NCBI RefSeq assembly: GCF_013978595.1
Contig: NZ_JACDTZ010000001.1
Span: 1,736,001 to 1,800,000 of the forward strand
Source of the DNA: Corynebacterium haematomassiliense
GTDB taxonomy: Bacteria > Actinomycetota > Actinomycetes > Mycobacteriales > Mycobacteriaceae
Reading direction: 5' to 3'
Length of the DNA: 64,000 nucleotides
Numbering within the stretch: the stretch's first letter is position 1; each line of letters starts with the position of its first letter. The notes under the pieces are model-generated. The model was not told the DNA's origin, searched no databases, and was given only the letters and a program-made list of their open reading frames with translations. Shown one piece after another: positions 41,807-50,334 of this stretch. Made by a program: the position numbers and the translations under genes.

Positions 41807-41830
41807 CTGGCGCGCCACCTACGAAGTCAC

Positions 41831-41870
41831 GGCCCGCCAGCTTGCACCCCAAGCGCCGCGGGCCTTTTTT
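41831..41870 (+). terminator. trp attenuator
   Basis: GGCCCGC (41831-41837) pairs with GCGGGCC (41858-41864) and is followed by TTTTTT. It lies 24 nt after the leader stop and 40 nt before trpE. Confidence 0.9.
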
Positions 41871-41909
41871 CACCCTCGGTGCGACGAATACGACAGAACC
41901 GAGGACCAC

Positions 41910-43412
41910 ATGCACTACACCCACCGCGAGGTGCGCTACCACGAGGACGTGGCCAGCCTCTTCGCCCACATCGGCGGACTCGACGCGGACGATTCCGTGC
42001 TGCTCGAGTCCGCCGACATCACCACCCGCAACGGCCTGCAGTCCGTGGCGGTGCTGCGCGCGTCGGTGCGCGTGACCTGCACCGGCAACCGCGTTGAGGT
42101 TCAGCCACTCACCCCGTCGGGCAAGGTCATCGCCGCGGATCTGGGCCTGGAGGACTACCGGGTGGGGGAGGGCGTCTACGAGTTCCCCGCCTCCCACGCC
42201 GCGGACGAGCGCGAGCGCCTCACCGCCCCGTCCACCGCCGACGTGCTCCGCGCGCTGACCACCCGCGCAGGCTACGGCAACGAGGACTTCCCCTTCCTCG
42301 CCGGCGGCTTCGCCTACGACTACCTGGGCACGTTCGAGGAGCTGCCCGCCGTGGAGGCAGGCCCGAACACCTACCCGGACTTCCAGTTCGTCCTCGCCGA
42401 GGTGCTCCTGCGCGTCAACCACGAGACGTCCACGGCCTACCTCGCGGGTGTGGACGCCGCGGGTGAAGGCATCGACCTCGAGCCGCTCGCATCGCTTATC
42501 GACGGCCCCGTGCCCGCCTATCAGCCTTCCACTGGGGCGGCGGAGCGTGCCGTCGTCAAGGCGACTGTGTCCGACGCCGAGTTCCGCGCGCACGTGGAGG
42601 GGCTCAAAGAGCACATCGCGGACGGGGACATCTACCAGGTGGTGCCGGCGCGCGCGTTCACCGCGGAGTGCGCGGACGCGTTCGGGGCGTACCGCAGGCT
42701 GCGCGAGTCCAACCCTTCGCCGTACATGTTTTACCTGCGCGGACCCGGCTACGAGCTGTTCGGCGCCTCGCCGGAATCCAACCTGAAGTTCGACCACACC
42801 ACCCGCCAGGTGGAGCTGTACCCGATCGCCGGCACCCGCCCGCGCGGGCTCAACCCGGACGGGACGGTCAACCACGAACTGGACACCCGCATGGAGCTTG
42901 AGCTGCGCACCGACGCCAAGGAGGTCGCCGAGCACACCATGCTGGTGGACCTGGCCCGCAACGACATGGCCCGCGTGGCCGAGCCGCGCACCCGGCGTGT
43001 GCGGGAGCTGCTGCAGGTGGACCGCTACTCCCGCGTGATGCACCTGGTCAGCCGTGTCACCGCGACGCTAGCTGAAGACCTGGACGCGCTGGACGCGTAC
43101 CGCGCCTGCATGAACATGGGCACGCTCACCGGTGCCCCGAAGCTGCGCGCCACCGAGCTGCTGCGCGGGGTGGAGGGCACGCGCCGCGGCTCCTACGGCG
43201 GGGCGGTGGGCTACCTGCACGGAAGCGGCGACTTCGACACCTGCATTGTCATCCGCTCCGCGTTCGTGGCCGACGGCGTGGCCACGGTGCAGGCTGGCGC
43301 GGGCGTAGTGCGCGATTCCATCCCGCAGACGGAGGCGGACGAGACCCTGCACAAGGCCTACGCGGTGCTCCAGGCACTCGCCGCGGGCCGCGAACTGGAG
43401 GTGCACAAATGA
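41910..43412 (+). CDS. trpE: Anthranilate synthase component I
   Basis: 500 residues of the chorismate-binding family. Recognisable are SPSPYMFYLR-type NPSPYMFYLRGPGYELFGASPESNLKF, PIAGTRPRG, MELELRTDAKEVAEHTMLVDLARND and the signature TLTGAPKLRATELL. The feedback-sensing LLES-type motif appears as VLLES at residues 29-33. It converts chorismate and TrpG-delivered ammonia to anthranilate. It is preceded by attenuator DNA and its end overlaps trpG by 4 nt. One GCYTATCGACG word (SLIDG) lies at 42494. Confidence 0.96.
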   Translation: MHYTHREVRYHEDVASLFAHIGGLDADDSVLLESADITTRNGLQSVAVLRASVRVTCTGNRVEVQPLTPSGKVIAADLGLEDYRVGEGVYEFPASHAADERERLTAPSTADVLRALTTRAGYGNEDFPFLAGGFAYDYLGTFEELPAVEAGPNTYPDFQFVLAEVLLRVNHETSTAYLAGVDAAGEGIDLEPLASLIDGPVPAYQPSTGAAERAVVKATVSDAEFRAHVEGLKEHIADGDIYQVVPARAFTAECADAFGAYRRLRESNPSPYMFYLRGPGYELFGASPESNLKFDHTTRQVELYPIAGTRPRGLNPDGTVNHELDTRMELELRTDAKEVAEHTMLVDLARNDMARVAEPRTRRVRELLQVDRYSRVMHLVSRVTATLAEDLDALDAYRACMNMGTLTGAPKLRATELLRGVEGTRRGSYGGAVGYLHGSGDFDTCIVIRSAFVADGVATVQAGAGVVRDSIPQTEADETLHKAYAVLQALAAGRELEVHK

Positions 43413-44020
43413 TCGTTTTGCTGGATAACCAGGACTCTTTCGTTTACAACCTCGTCGACGCGCTCGCCGGCTTCGACACCGTGGTCTACCGCAACACCGT
43501 TTCCGCCGACACGGTGCTGGGCGCGGACCCGGAGCTCATAGTGCTCTCGCCCGGCCCCGGCTACCCCGCGGACTCCGGCTGCATGATGGAGGTCATCGAG
43601 CGCGCGCAAGGCCGCATCCCCATCCTCGGCATTTGCCTGGGTTACCAGGCGCTCATCGAGCACTTCGGCGGCCGCGTCCAACCATGCGGCCCCGAGCACG
43701 GCACCTCGGTGCCCATGCGACTCACCGCTTCGCACTCGCTTTTCGACGGTCTCACGGTCGGCGGCGCCCCCGGCCAACCCGGCCTGGACGTGCCGGTTGC
43801 CCGCTACCACTCCCTGGGCGCCACAGACGCGCCTGCAGGGATCACGCCGCTGGCCTGGACGGACAACCAGATCGGCGAGGTGATCATGGCCGCCGAGACT
43901 GACGACGGCTACTCCATCGGCTTCCAGTTCCACCCCGAATCCATCCTCACCCCCGCGGGCCCGCAGCTGCTGGAGCGCTGCGTTGCCCAACTCGTACAGA
44001 AAGGACGCGACAATGGCTGA
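43409..44020 (+). CDS. trpG: Anthranilate synthase component II, glutamine amidotransferase
   Basis: 203 residues of class I amidotransferase. The nucleophile Cys76 is in GICLGYQ, and FQFHPESIL holds the His-Glu pair of the triad. LDNQDSFVYNLVD is the N-terminal signature. It hydrolyses glutamine to feed ammonia to TrpE. ATG overlaps the trpE stop (ATGA), and the trpG end overlaps trpD by 8 nt. Confidence 0.95.
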   Translation: MIVLLDNQDSFVYNLVDALAGFDTVVYRNTVSADTVLGADPELIVLSPGPGYPADSGCMMEVIERAQGRIPILGICLGYQALIEHFGGRVQPCGPEHGTSVPMRLTASHSLFDGLTVGGAPGQPGLDVPVARYHSLGATDAPAGITPLAWTDNQIGEVIMAAETDDGYSIGFQFHPESILTPAGPQLLERCVAQLVQKGRDNG

Positions 44021-45032
44021 GCACGTAGAGATTTTCCGACGCTTCATCAACAACCCCGAGCCCACCCTGGAGGAGGCTGTTGAGGCGTTCACCCCGCTGA
44101 CCGTCGGCGACTACGACGACGTCCACATCGCGGCGCTTCTGGCCACCATCCGTACCCGCGGCGAGACCTTCGCCGACATCGCGGGCGCGGCCAAGGCGTT
44201 CCTTGCCGCGGGCCGCCCGTTCCCGGTGACGGGGGAGGGGATCATGGACACCGCGGGCACCGGCGGCGACGGCGCGAACACCATCAACATCACCACCGCC
44301 GCCTCCCTCGTCGCGGCCGCCGGCGGGGTGAAGATGATCAAGTGCGGCAATCGCTCGGTGTCCTCCAAGTCCGGCTCGGCCGACGTGCTGGAGGCGCTGA
44401 ACATCCCGCTGGATCTGGATCCTGATCGCGCGGTGCGCCAGTTCGAGTCCTCGAACTTCACCTTCCTGTTCGCCCCGGCGTACAATCCTGCTATCGCCTT
44501 CGTGCAGCCGGTGCGTAAAAAACTCGGCGTGAGCACGCTTTTTAACACGATGGGCCCATTATTGAGTCCCGCACGACCGGAGTTCCAAATTATGGGTATC
44601 GCAAACCCTGGGTTGGGACCAACTATTGCGGAGACCATGAAAACGCTCGGGCGATCCCGCGCGCTCGTCGTCCACGGCGCCGGCACCGACGAGATCGCGG
44701 TCCACGGCAACACCCTCGTCTGGGAGCTCAAGGACGGCGAGATCTCGCACTATACGGTGGCGCCGGCGGAGCTTGGCGTCGATAAGCATACGCTCGAGGA
44801 CCTCCGCGGGGGCGACGGCGAGGAGAACGCCGCGGCCATGCGCGCGACGTTTGCGGGGGAGGGGCCGGCCGCGCACCGCGACGCCGTGGCCGTGAACGCC
44901 GGCGCGATGTTCTACCTCTACGGCATGGCGGACTCGCTCGCCGAGGGCACCGCGCATGCGAAGCAATTGCTTGCCGACGGCTCCGTGTCCCAGTGGCTGC
45001 GCACTCACGAGGAGGCGGACTACAGTGGCTAG
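44013..45032 (+). CDS. trpD: Anthranilate phosphoribosyltransferase
   Basis: 339 residues starting MAEHVEIFRRFINNPEP. The phosphoribosyl loop DTAGTGGDGANTINIT, the KMIKCGNRSVSSKSGSADVLEAL segment and the VVHGAGTDEI block identify TrpD. It transfers phosphoribose from PRPP to anthranilate. The run 44521-44650 uses noticeably less GC-rich codons than its surroundings. Overlaps trpC by 8 nt. Confidence 0.95.
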   Translation: MAEHVEIFRRFINNPEPTLEEAVEAFTPLTVGDYDDVHIAALLATIRTRGETFADIAGAAKAFLAAGRPFPVTGEGIMDTAGTGGDGANTINITTAASLVAAAGGVKMIKCGNRSVSSKSGSADVLEALNIPLDLDPDRAVRQFESSNFTFLFAPAYNPAIAFVQPVRKKLGVSTLFNTMGPLLSPARPEFQIMGIANPGLGPTIAETMKTLGRSRALVVHGAGTDEIAVHGNTLVWELKDGEISHYTVAPAELGVDKHTLEDLRGGDGEENAAAMRATFAGEGPAAHRDAVAVNAGAMFYLYGMADSLAEGTAHAKQLLADGSVSQWLRTHEEADYSG

Positions 45033-46386
45033 AATTTTGACTGAAATTGTGGCGAACCGTAAACGTCACATTGACGGAATACGTGAGCGTGTGGGTCACG
45101 TTAGTTTCGACACGTTACGGTATTCCGAGCGGTCGCTATACGATGCCCTGGCCGCCCCCGGCACCTCCTACATCATGGAGTGCAAGTCCGCCTCGCCCTC
45201 GCTCGGCACCATCCGCGAGGACTACAAGCCGGGGGAGATCGCGAGCGTGTACTCGCGCTACGCCTCGGCGATCTCCGTGCTGTGCGAGCCCGACTACTTC
45301 GGCGGGGACTACGACCACCTCGCCACCGTCGCCGCCACCACGCACCTGCCGGTGCTGTGCAAGGACTTCATCGTCGACGAGGTGCAGATCTACGCCGCCC
45401 GCTACTTCGGAGCGGACGCGGTGCTGCTGATGCTGTCGGTGCTGTCCGACGAGGAGTACGCGCACCTCGCGTCCGTTGCGGAGTCTTTGCGCATGGACGT
45501 GCTCACTGAGGTCATCGACGAGGACGAGGCGGCACGGGCCTCGCGGTTGGGCGCGAAGATCTTCGGCGTGAACCACCGCAACCTGCACGACCTATCCATC
45601 GACCTCGACCGCTCCGCGCGCCTGGCCGCGCTCGCGCCGGACGGGGCAGTGGTGGTTGCCGAGTCCGGCATCCGCGACGCCGCGACCGTCCGTAGGCTCG
45701 GCGGGCACTCCGACGGATTCCTCGTCGGCTCGCAGCTGACCTCCCAGCCGGACATCGACCGCGCCTGCCGCGAACTGGTCTACGGGCCGAACAAGGTCTG
45801 CGGCCTGCGCTCGGCATCCGCGGCCCAGACAGCGAAGGCGGCGGGCGCGGTGTACGGCGGCCTAATCTTCGAGGAGGCCTCTCCGCGCAATGTTTCACGT
45901 GAAACGGCCGCAGAGATCATCGCCGCGGAGCCGGGCCTGGACTACGTTGCGGTGTCGCGCCGCACCGAAGGCTACGACGAACTGGTCCAGCCCGGCATCA
46001 CCGCCGTACAGGTCCACGCCCCGTACCAGGGCTCGCTCGAGGCGGAGCGCGCGTTGATCGAGCGCGTCCGCGGCGAGCTCGACGTCCAGGTGTGGCGCGC
46101 TGTCGACATGACGGGGCCAAACGATGCGGCGGGGGTGGCGGAGCTCGTCGACAAGCTAGTGCTCGATTCCGGCGCCGGCGGGACGGGGGAGCGGTTCGAC
46201 TGGTCCCGCATCCCCACCACCGGTGCGCTGCTCGCCGGTGGGCTGACGCCCGACAACCTCGCCGACGCGCTGCGCACCGGCTGCACCGGCCTCGACCTCA
46301 ACTCCGGCTTCGAAGACCCCCGCGGACACAAGGACGCCGCCGCATTGCGACGCGGCTTCGCCACCATCCGCGACTTCCACAATTAA
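45025..46386 (+). CDS. trpCF: Bifunctional indole-3-glycerol phosphate synthase / phosphoribosylanthranilate isomerase
   Basis: 453 residues from GTG 45025 ([15 protein letters not shown]). The first half is [62 protein letters not shown] and [15 protein letters not shown]. The second half, from about [19 protein letters not shown], is PRAI, ending in [15 protein letters not shown]...[16 protein letters not shown]. Such fusions are normal in Corynebacterium. Positions 45891-45906 are a parS site read as NVSRETA. The first 30 codons are AT-richer than the rest. Confidence 0.94.
   Translation: MARILTEIVANRKRHIDGIRERVGHVSFDTLRYSERSLYDALAAPGTSYIMECKSASPSLGTIREDYKPGEIASVYSRYASAISVLCEPDYFGGDYDHLATVAATTHLPVLCKDFIVDEVQIYAARYFGADAVLLMLSVLSDEEYAHLASVAESLRMDVLTEVIDEDEAARASRLGAKIFGVNHRNLHDLSIDLDRSARLAALAPDGAVVVAESGIRDAATVRRLGGHSDGFLVGSQLTSQPDIDRACRELVYGPNKVCGLRSASAAQTAKAAGAVYGGLIFEEASPRNVSRETAAEIIAAEPGLDYVAVSRRTEGYDELVQPGITAVQVHAPYQGSLEAERALIERVRGELDVQVWRAVDMTGPNDAAGVAELVDKLVLDSGAGGTGERFDWSRIPTTGALLAGGLTPDNLADALRTGCTGLDLNSGFEDPRGHKDAAALRRGFATIRDFHN
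45891..45906. promoter_or_regulatory. parS-type site inside trpCF
   Basis: TGTTTCACGTGAAACG matches the ParB consensus at 15 of 16 positions, embedded in coding sequence between the two enzyme domains. Confidence 0.88.
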
Positions 46387-46397
46387 GGACTGACACA

Positions 46398-47594
46398 ATG
46401 ACCCTGCTCCCTGCCTACTACGGCGAGTTCGGCGGACAGTTCGTCCCCGAATCGCTCATCCCGGCGCTCGACCAGCTCGAGCAAGCCTTCGTCGACGCGT
46501 TCAACGACGACGCGTTCATGGACGAGTACCGTAGCCTGCTCCGCGATTACCTCGGCCGGCCCACCCCGCTGACCGAGTGCCGCAACCTGCCCCTCGAGGG
46601 CAACGCGCGCATCTTCCTCAAGCGCGAGGACCTCGTCCACGGCGGCGCGCACAAAACCAACCAGGTGATCGGCCAGGCGCTCCTTGCGAAACAGATGGGG
46701 AAGACCCGCATCATCGCGGAGACCGGCGCGGGCCAGCACGGCACCGCCACCGCGCTCGCCTGCGCGCTACTCGGCCTGAACTGCGTGATCTACATGGGCA
46801 AAACCGACATGGAACGCCAAGCGCCGAACGTGTACCGCATGCGCCTGATGGGCGCCGAGGTCGTCGGTGTGGAATCCGGCGCGGGCACTCTGAAGGACGC
46901 GGTGAACGAGGCGCTGCGCGACTGGACCGCCACCTTCCACGAGTCCCACTATCTCCTCGGCACCGCCGCCGGGCCGCACCCGTTCCCGAAGATTGTCAAG
47001 GAGTTCCACCGCGTCATCTCCACCGAGGCCCGCGCCCAGATCCTCGAGCGAACCGGGCGCCTGCCGGACGTGGTGGTCGCCTGCGTCGGCGGCGGCTCCA
47101 ACGCGATCGGCACCTTCGCGGACTTCATCGACGACACCAGCGTCGAGCTCGTCGGCGCCGAGCCCGGGGGAAAGGGGTTCGGCCTCGGCGCCCACGGCGC
47201 GGCCATCGCCCAGGGCACGACCGGACTGCTCCACGGCACGTACTCGTACCTGATGTGCGACGGCGACGGCCAGGTGGAGGAGTCCTACTCCATCTCCGCC
47301 GGCCTGGACTACCCCGGCGTGGGCCCGGAGCACGCCCACCTGGCCAAGTCCGGCCGCGCTTCCTACGTGCCCGTCACCGACGACGAGGCCCTCGACGCCT
47401 TCCAGGCCCTGTCCCGCCACGAGGGCATCATCCCCGCGCTCGAGTCCTCCCACGCGCTCGCGTACGCGCTCAAGCGCGCCGCCGAGCACCCGTCCGACGC
47501 CGAGCCGCTGCACATCCTGGTCACCCTGTCCGGCCGCGGCGACAAAGACATCGCCCACGTGCGAGCAACGCTCGAAGATAGAGAGGAGAAGTAA
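46398..47594 (+). CDS. trpB: Tryptophan synthase beta chain
   Basis: 398 residues. The PLP lysine is Lys86 in [10 protein letters not shown], with [10 protein letters not shown] and [10 protein letters not shown] as cofactor loops. [12 protein letters not shown] is the family start. It joins indole and serine. It lies 11 bp after trpCF and ends exactly where trpA starts. Confidence 0.96.
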   Translation: MTLLPAYYGEFGGQFVPESLIPALDQLEQAFVDAFNDDAFMDEYRSLLRDYLGRPTPLTECRNLPLEGNARIFLKREDLVHGGAHKTNQVIGQALLAKQMGKTRIIAETGAGQHGTATALACALLGLNCVIYMGKTDMERQAPNVYRMRLMGAEVVGVESGAGTLKDAVNEALRDWTATFHESHYLLGTAAGPHPFPKIVKEFHRVISTEARAQILERTGRLPDVVVACVGGGSNAIGTFADFIDDTSVELVGAEPGGKGFGLGAHGAAIAQGTTGLLHGTYSYLMCDGDGQVEESYSISAGLDYPGVGPEHAHLAKSGRASYVPVTDDEALDAFQALSRHEGIIPALESSHALAYALKRAAEHPSDAEPLHILVTLSGRGDKDIAHVRATLEDREEK

Positions 47595-48410
47595 ATGAGC
47601 CGCTACGAGAAACTCTTCGCCACCGGCAAAGGCGCGTTCGTGCCCTTCATCATGCTCTCGGACCCGAACCCGGAGGACGCGGTGGAGATCGTTTCCGCCG
47701 TCGTCGACGCCGGCGCCGACGCCGTCGAGCTCGGCGTGCCGTTCTCCGACCCCGTCGCGGACGGCCCAGCTATTCAGGGAGCGCATGTGAGGGCGTTGGA
47801 GGGCGGAGCGACCGTCGATAAGGCGCTCGCGCAAATCCGCACCATCCGCGAGCGCTACCCGGACCTGCCCATCGGCATGCTGGTGTACGGCAACGTCGCG
47901 CACGCGCGCGGCCTCGAACGCTTCTACCGCGAGTTCAAGGAGGCGGGTGCAGACAGCGTTTTGCTTCCCGACGTCCCCGTGCGCGAGTCCGCCCCCTTCA
48001 GCGCAGCCGCCACCGCGGCCGGCATCGACCCGATCTACATCGCCCCGGCAAAGGCGTCGGAAGCCACGCTCGAGGCGGTGGCCGCGAACTCGCGCGGCTA
48101 CATCTACGCCATCTCCCGCGACGGGGTGACCGGCGCGGACAAGGAGGCGACGGTGGAGGGCCTGCGCGAGGTCGTCGATAATGTGCGCAAGTTCGGCGGG
48201 CCGCCGGTGCTGCTGGGCTTCGGCATCTCGAAGACGGAGCACGTGCGCGACGCGATCGCCGCGGGGGCCGCGGGCGCAATCACCGGCTCGTCGATCACCA
48301 ACATCATCTACAAGTACATCGACGGCAACCGCGTGACCGATATGGACGCGCTGAAAACCGAGCTGACCGAGTACGTCCGGGCCATGAAGGGCGCTACGAT
48401 CACACCATGA
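47595..48410 (+). CDS. trpA: Tryptophan synthase alpha chain
   Basis: 271 residues of the TIM-barrel family, with FIMLSDPNPEDAVEIV, DAVELGVPFSDPVADGPAIQ (catalytic Glu and Asp) and GFGISKTEHVRDAI. It cleaves indole-3-glycerol phosphate and passes indole to TrpB. The stop overlaps the next gene in ATGA, so the operon continues. Confidence 0.96.
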   Translation: MSRYEKLFATGKGAFVPFIMLSDPNPEDAVEIVSAVVDAGADAVELGVPFSDPVADGPAIQGAHVRALEGGATVDKALAQIRTIRERYPDLPIGMLVYGNVAHARGLERFYREFKEAGADSVLLPDVPVRESAPFSAAATAAGIDPIYIAPAKASEATLEAVAANSRGYIYAISRDGVTGADKEATVEGLREVVDNVRKFGGPPVLLGFGISKTEHVRDAIAAGAAGAITGSSITNIIYKYIDGNRVTDMDALKTELTEYVRAMKGATITP

Positions 48411-48772
48411 CCTGTTCACGACGCATGTTCCTGCTCGGCACCGCAACCACGTTTGCCGGTGCGTTCCTCGCCGCCTGCGGAGAAGCGGCCCCCGAAGAAG
48501 TTGCCAAGACCGACGTGCCCGTCGGCTCCGCGGTGATCCTGGACAAGTTCATCATCGCCCAGCCCACCGCCGGCACCTACGTCGCCTACTCCAGCGTGTG
48601 CCCGCACCAGCAGAAGAAGATCACCAAGGTTGAGGGCGACACCGTCAAGTGCACCGCCCACGGTTCGGTGTTCAGCATCGCCGACGGCGCCCGCGTCTCC
48701 GGCCCGGCTGTCACCGGCATGCGCGAAGTACCCGTGACCGACGCCGGCGACAAAGTCTCGGTTGCCGAGTAG
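48407..48772 (+). CDS. Tat-exported Rieske [2Fe-2S] lipoprotein
   Basis: 121 residues. SRRMFLLGTATTFAGAFLAAC is a Tat signal with a lipobox, so the protein would be folded before export and lipidated. The Rieske motifs are CPHQ (VCPHQQKKI) and CTAHGS, each giving a Cys and a His to the cluster. Small lipoprotein Rieske domains of this type occur in actinobacteria with unclear electron partners. It is translationally coupled to trpA, an unusual place. Confidence 0.85.
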   Translation: MTCSRRMFLLGTATTFAGAFLAACGEAAPEEVAKTDVPVGSAVILDKFIIAQPTAGTYVAYSSVCPHQQKKITKVEGDTVKCTAHGSVFSIADGARVSGPAVTGMREVPVTDAGDKVSVAE

Positions 48773-49714
48773 ATGACAAAGCTCGACCCGCTTCTCATCG
48801 GCATCGTTCTCGCGGCGGCGCTCGCGTTCGTCCTGCCCGCCCAGGGCGCGTTCGCGGACGGGTTCGCCGTCGCGGTGAAGCTGGGGATCGCGCTGCTGTT
48901 CTTCCTCTACGGCGCGCGCCTGTCCACCCAGGAGGCGCTGAAGGGCCTGACCAACTGGCGCCTGCACGCGCTGATCCTGGCGTTCACGTTTGTCATCTAT
49001 CCAGTGATCGGCCTCCTCGCGCGGCCCACCACGGCATTCATGTCCGAGGAACTGTACCAGGGCCTGCTGTTCATGTCGCTGGTGCCGTCCACCGTGCAGT
49101 CCTCGGTGGCGCTCACCGGCGTGGCACGGGGCAACGTCTCGGGCGCGGTGGTGGCGGCGTCGGTGTCCTCGCTCATCGGCGTGGTGGCCACGCCGCTTTT
49201 GGTGATGTGGCTGATGGGCGCCGGCGACGGGGTATCCGTGGACGCGTCCGTATTCGGCGACATCGCCCTGCAGCTGCTCCTGCCGTTCATCCTTGGCCAG
49301 CTCGCGCACAACTTCGTCCCGCGGGTGGGGGAGCTGGCCAAGTCGAAGGCGACCAAGCTCGTGGACCGCGGCTCCATCTGGATGGTGGTCTACTCCGCGT
49401 TCTCACGTGGCGTCGTCTCCGGCGTCTGGTCCAACGTCTCCGCGTGGGAGATCGTGTTCCTCACCGTGTTTTCGTGCGTGCTGGTCGTCGCTATGCTGTG
49501 GCTCACCCGTATCGTCCCGGAGGCGCTACGCTTCCCGCGCGAGGACCGCGTCGCCATCCAGATGTGCGGCACCCAGAAGTCACTCGCGACCGGCCTGCCC
49601 ATGGCCACCGTCATCTTCGGCGGCGCCTCGCTCGGCGTGCTGATCATCCCGCTGATGATCTACCACATGTCCCAACTGGTCATCTGCTCCGCGTACGCGT
49701 CCCGAATTTCCTAG
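48773..49714 (+). CDS. SBF-like (bile acid:Na+ symporter superfamily) transporter
   Basis: 313 residues with about ten helices. FFLYGARLSTQEALKGLTNWRLH, SLVPSTVQSSVALTGVARGNVSGAVVAAS and IQMCGTQKSLATGLPMA are landmarks of the SBF_like family. Physiological substrates in bacteria are mostly unknown. It follows the Rieske stop directly (TAGATG) and may be the last gene of the trp transcript. Confidence 0.82.
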   Translation: MTKLDPLLIGIVLAAALAFVLPAQGAFADGFAVAVKLGIALLFFLYGARLSTQEALKGLTNWRLHALILAFTFVIYPVIGLLARPTTAFMSEELYQGLLFMSLVPSTVQSSVALTGVARGNVSGAVVAASVSSLIGVVATPLLVMWLMGAGDGVSVDASVFGDIALQLLLPFILGQLAHNFVPRVGELAKSKATKLVDRGSIWMVVYSAFSRGVVSGVWSNVSAWEIVFLTVFSCVLVVAMLWLTRIVPEALRFPREDRVAIQMCGTQKSLATGLPMATVIFGGASLGVLIIPLMIYHMSQLVICSAYASRIS

Positions 49715-49715
49715 G

Positions 49716-49731
49716 AGTTTCACGTGAAACA
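49716..49731. promoter_or_regulatory. parS-type site overlapping a start codon
   Basis: AGTTTCACGTGAAACA matches the ParB consensus at 15 of 16 positions. Its GTGAAA forms codons 1 and 2 of the following gene, so ParB binding would sit on the start codon. Confidence 0.88.
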
Positions 49732-50026
49732 TTTCGTCCGCATCCACTACAACGTCCCCGAACTCGGCGGCGAGCTACTCAACATCGCCGAGCTCGAGGA
49801 GATCTCCGCCCACGAATGCACCATGATCCGCATGATCGAACTCGACCCCGCCGAGACCATCACCGGAATCTACGTTGACGGCCGCGTCATCGGCCAGGCA
49901 AACCAGCCCATGGGCACCGTCCCACACCCGCGCACCTACGATTCCATGGAGGGCATCACCGCCACCCACCTCAGCGAGGAGGAGTTCGAGGGCCTCTGGT
50001 CAGAGGCTCAAGCAAAGTTGCAATAG
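49724..50026 (+). CDS. DUF6881-type small protein
   Basis: 100 residues from GTG 49724, preceded by AGGAG. HYNVPELGGELLNIAELEEISAHECTMIRMIELDP fits DUF6881, a family of unknown function also seen among immunity-type proteins. The start codon lies within a parS palindrome. It follows the SBF-type gene by 9 bp. A terminator with a dispersed-word copy follows. Confidence 0.7.
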   Translation: MKHFVRIHYNVPELGGELLNIAELEEISAHECTMIRMIELDPAETITGIYVDGRVIGQANQPMGTVPHPRTYDSMEGITATHLSEEEFEGLWSEAQAKLQ

Positions 50027-50043
50027 CCTATCGACGAACCTCC

Positions 50044-50073
50044 GGCCCGCCCCGCCACCGGCGCGGGCCTTTT
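50044..50073 (+). terminator. Hairpin terminator after the trp-Rieske-SBF-DUF6881 run
   Basis: GGCCCGC (50044) pairs with GCGGGCC (50063) and is followed by TTTT. A GCYTATCGACG copy at 50026-50036 lies just before it, separated by AACCTCC. Confidence 0.75.
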
Positions 50074-50091
50074 CGTTGGTGGACCCCAATA

Positions 50092-50128
50092 GTTGGTGGT
50101 GTCGGAGTTGTCCGCAATGCGGAGTTGC
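50092..50128. repeat. Dispersed inverted-repeat element, copy 2
   Basis: AGTTGGTG is followed by TTGTCCGCAATGCGGAGT at 50108. It is the first of two units in the leader of the HNH gene. Confidence 0.7.
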
Positions 50129-50179
50129 GGAGTGGCCTGAGGGGCGGGCATGGGCGGAGCTGACGTCGATAAGCAATAG

Positions 50180-50230
50180 CCAATAGTTGGTGAGCCCCCA
50201 CTTGTCCGCAATGCGGAGTTGCCGACAAGT
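50180..50230. repeat. Dispersed inverted-repeat element, copy 3
   Basis: CCAATAGTTGGTG is followed by TTGTCCGCAATGCGGAGT at 50202. Outer arms ACTTGTC (50200) and GACAAGT (50224) make a larger hairpin. A minus-orientation dispersed word sits next to it at 50164. Confidence 0.7.
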
Positions 50231-50334
50231 TATAGCAATCGCTATAAACCGCATTACCGCAGGTCAGAGAAATGTCGGGGGCGAGTTTTATAATGTCCGC
50301 AATCGAACTCGCATTCGCCTCAAGGGGGCCCGAA

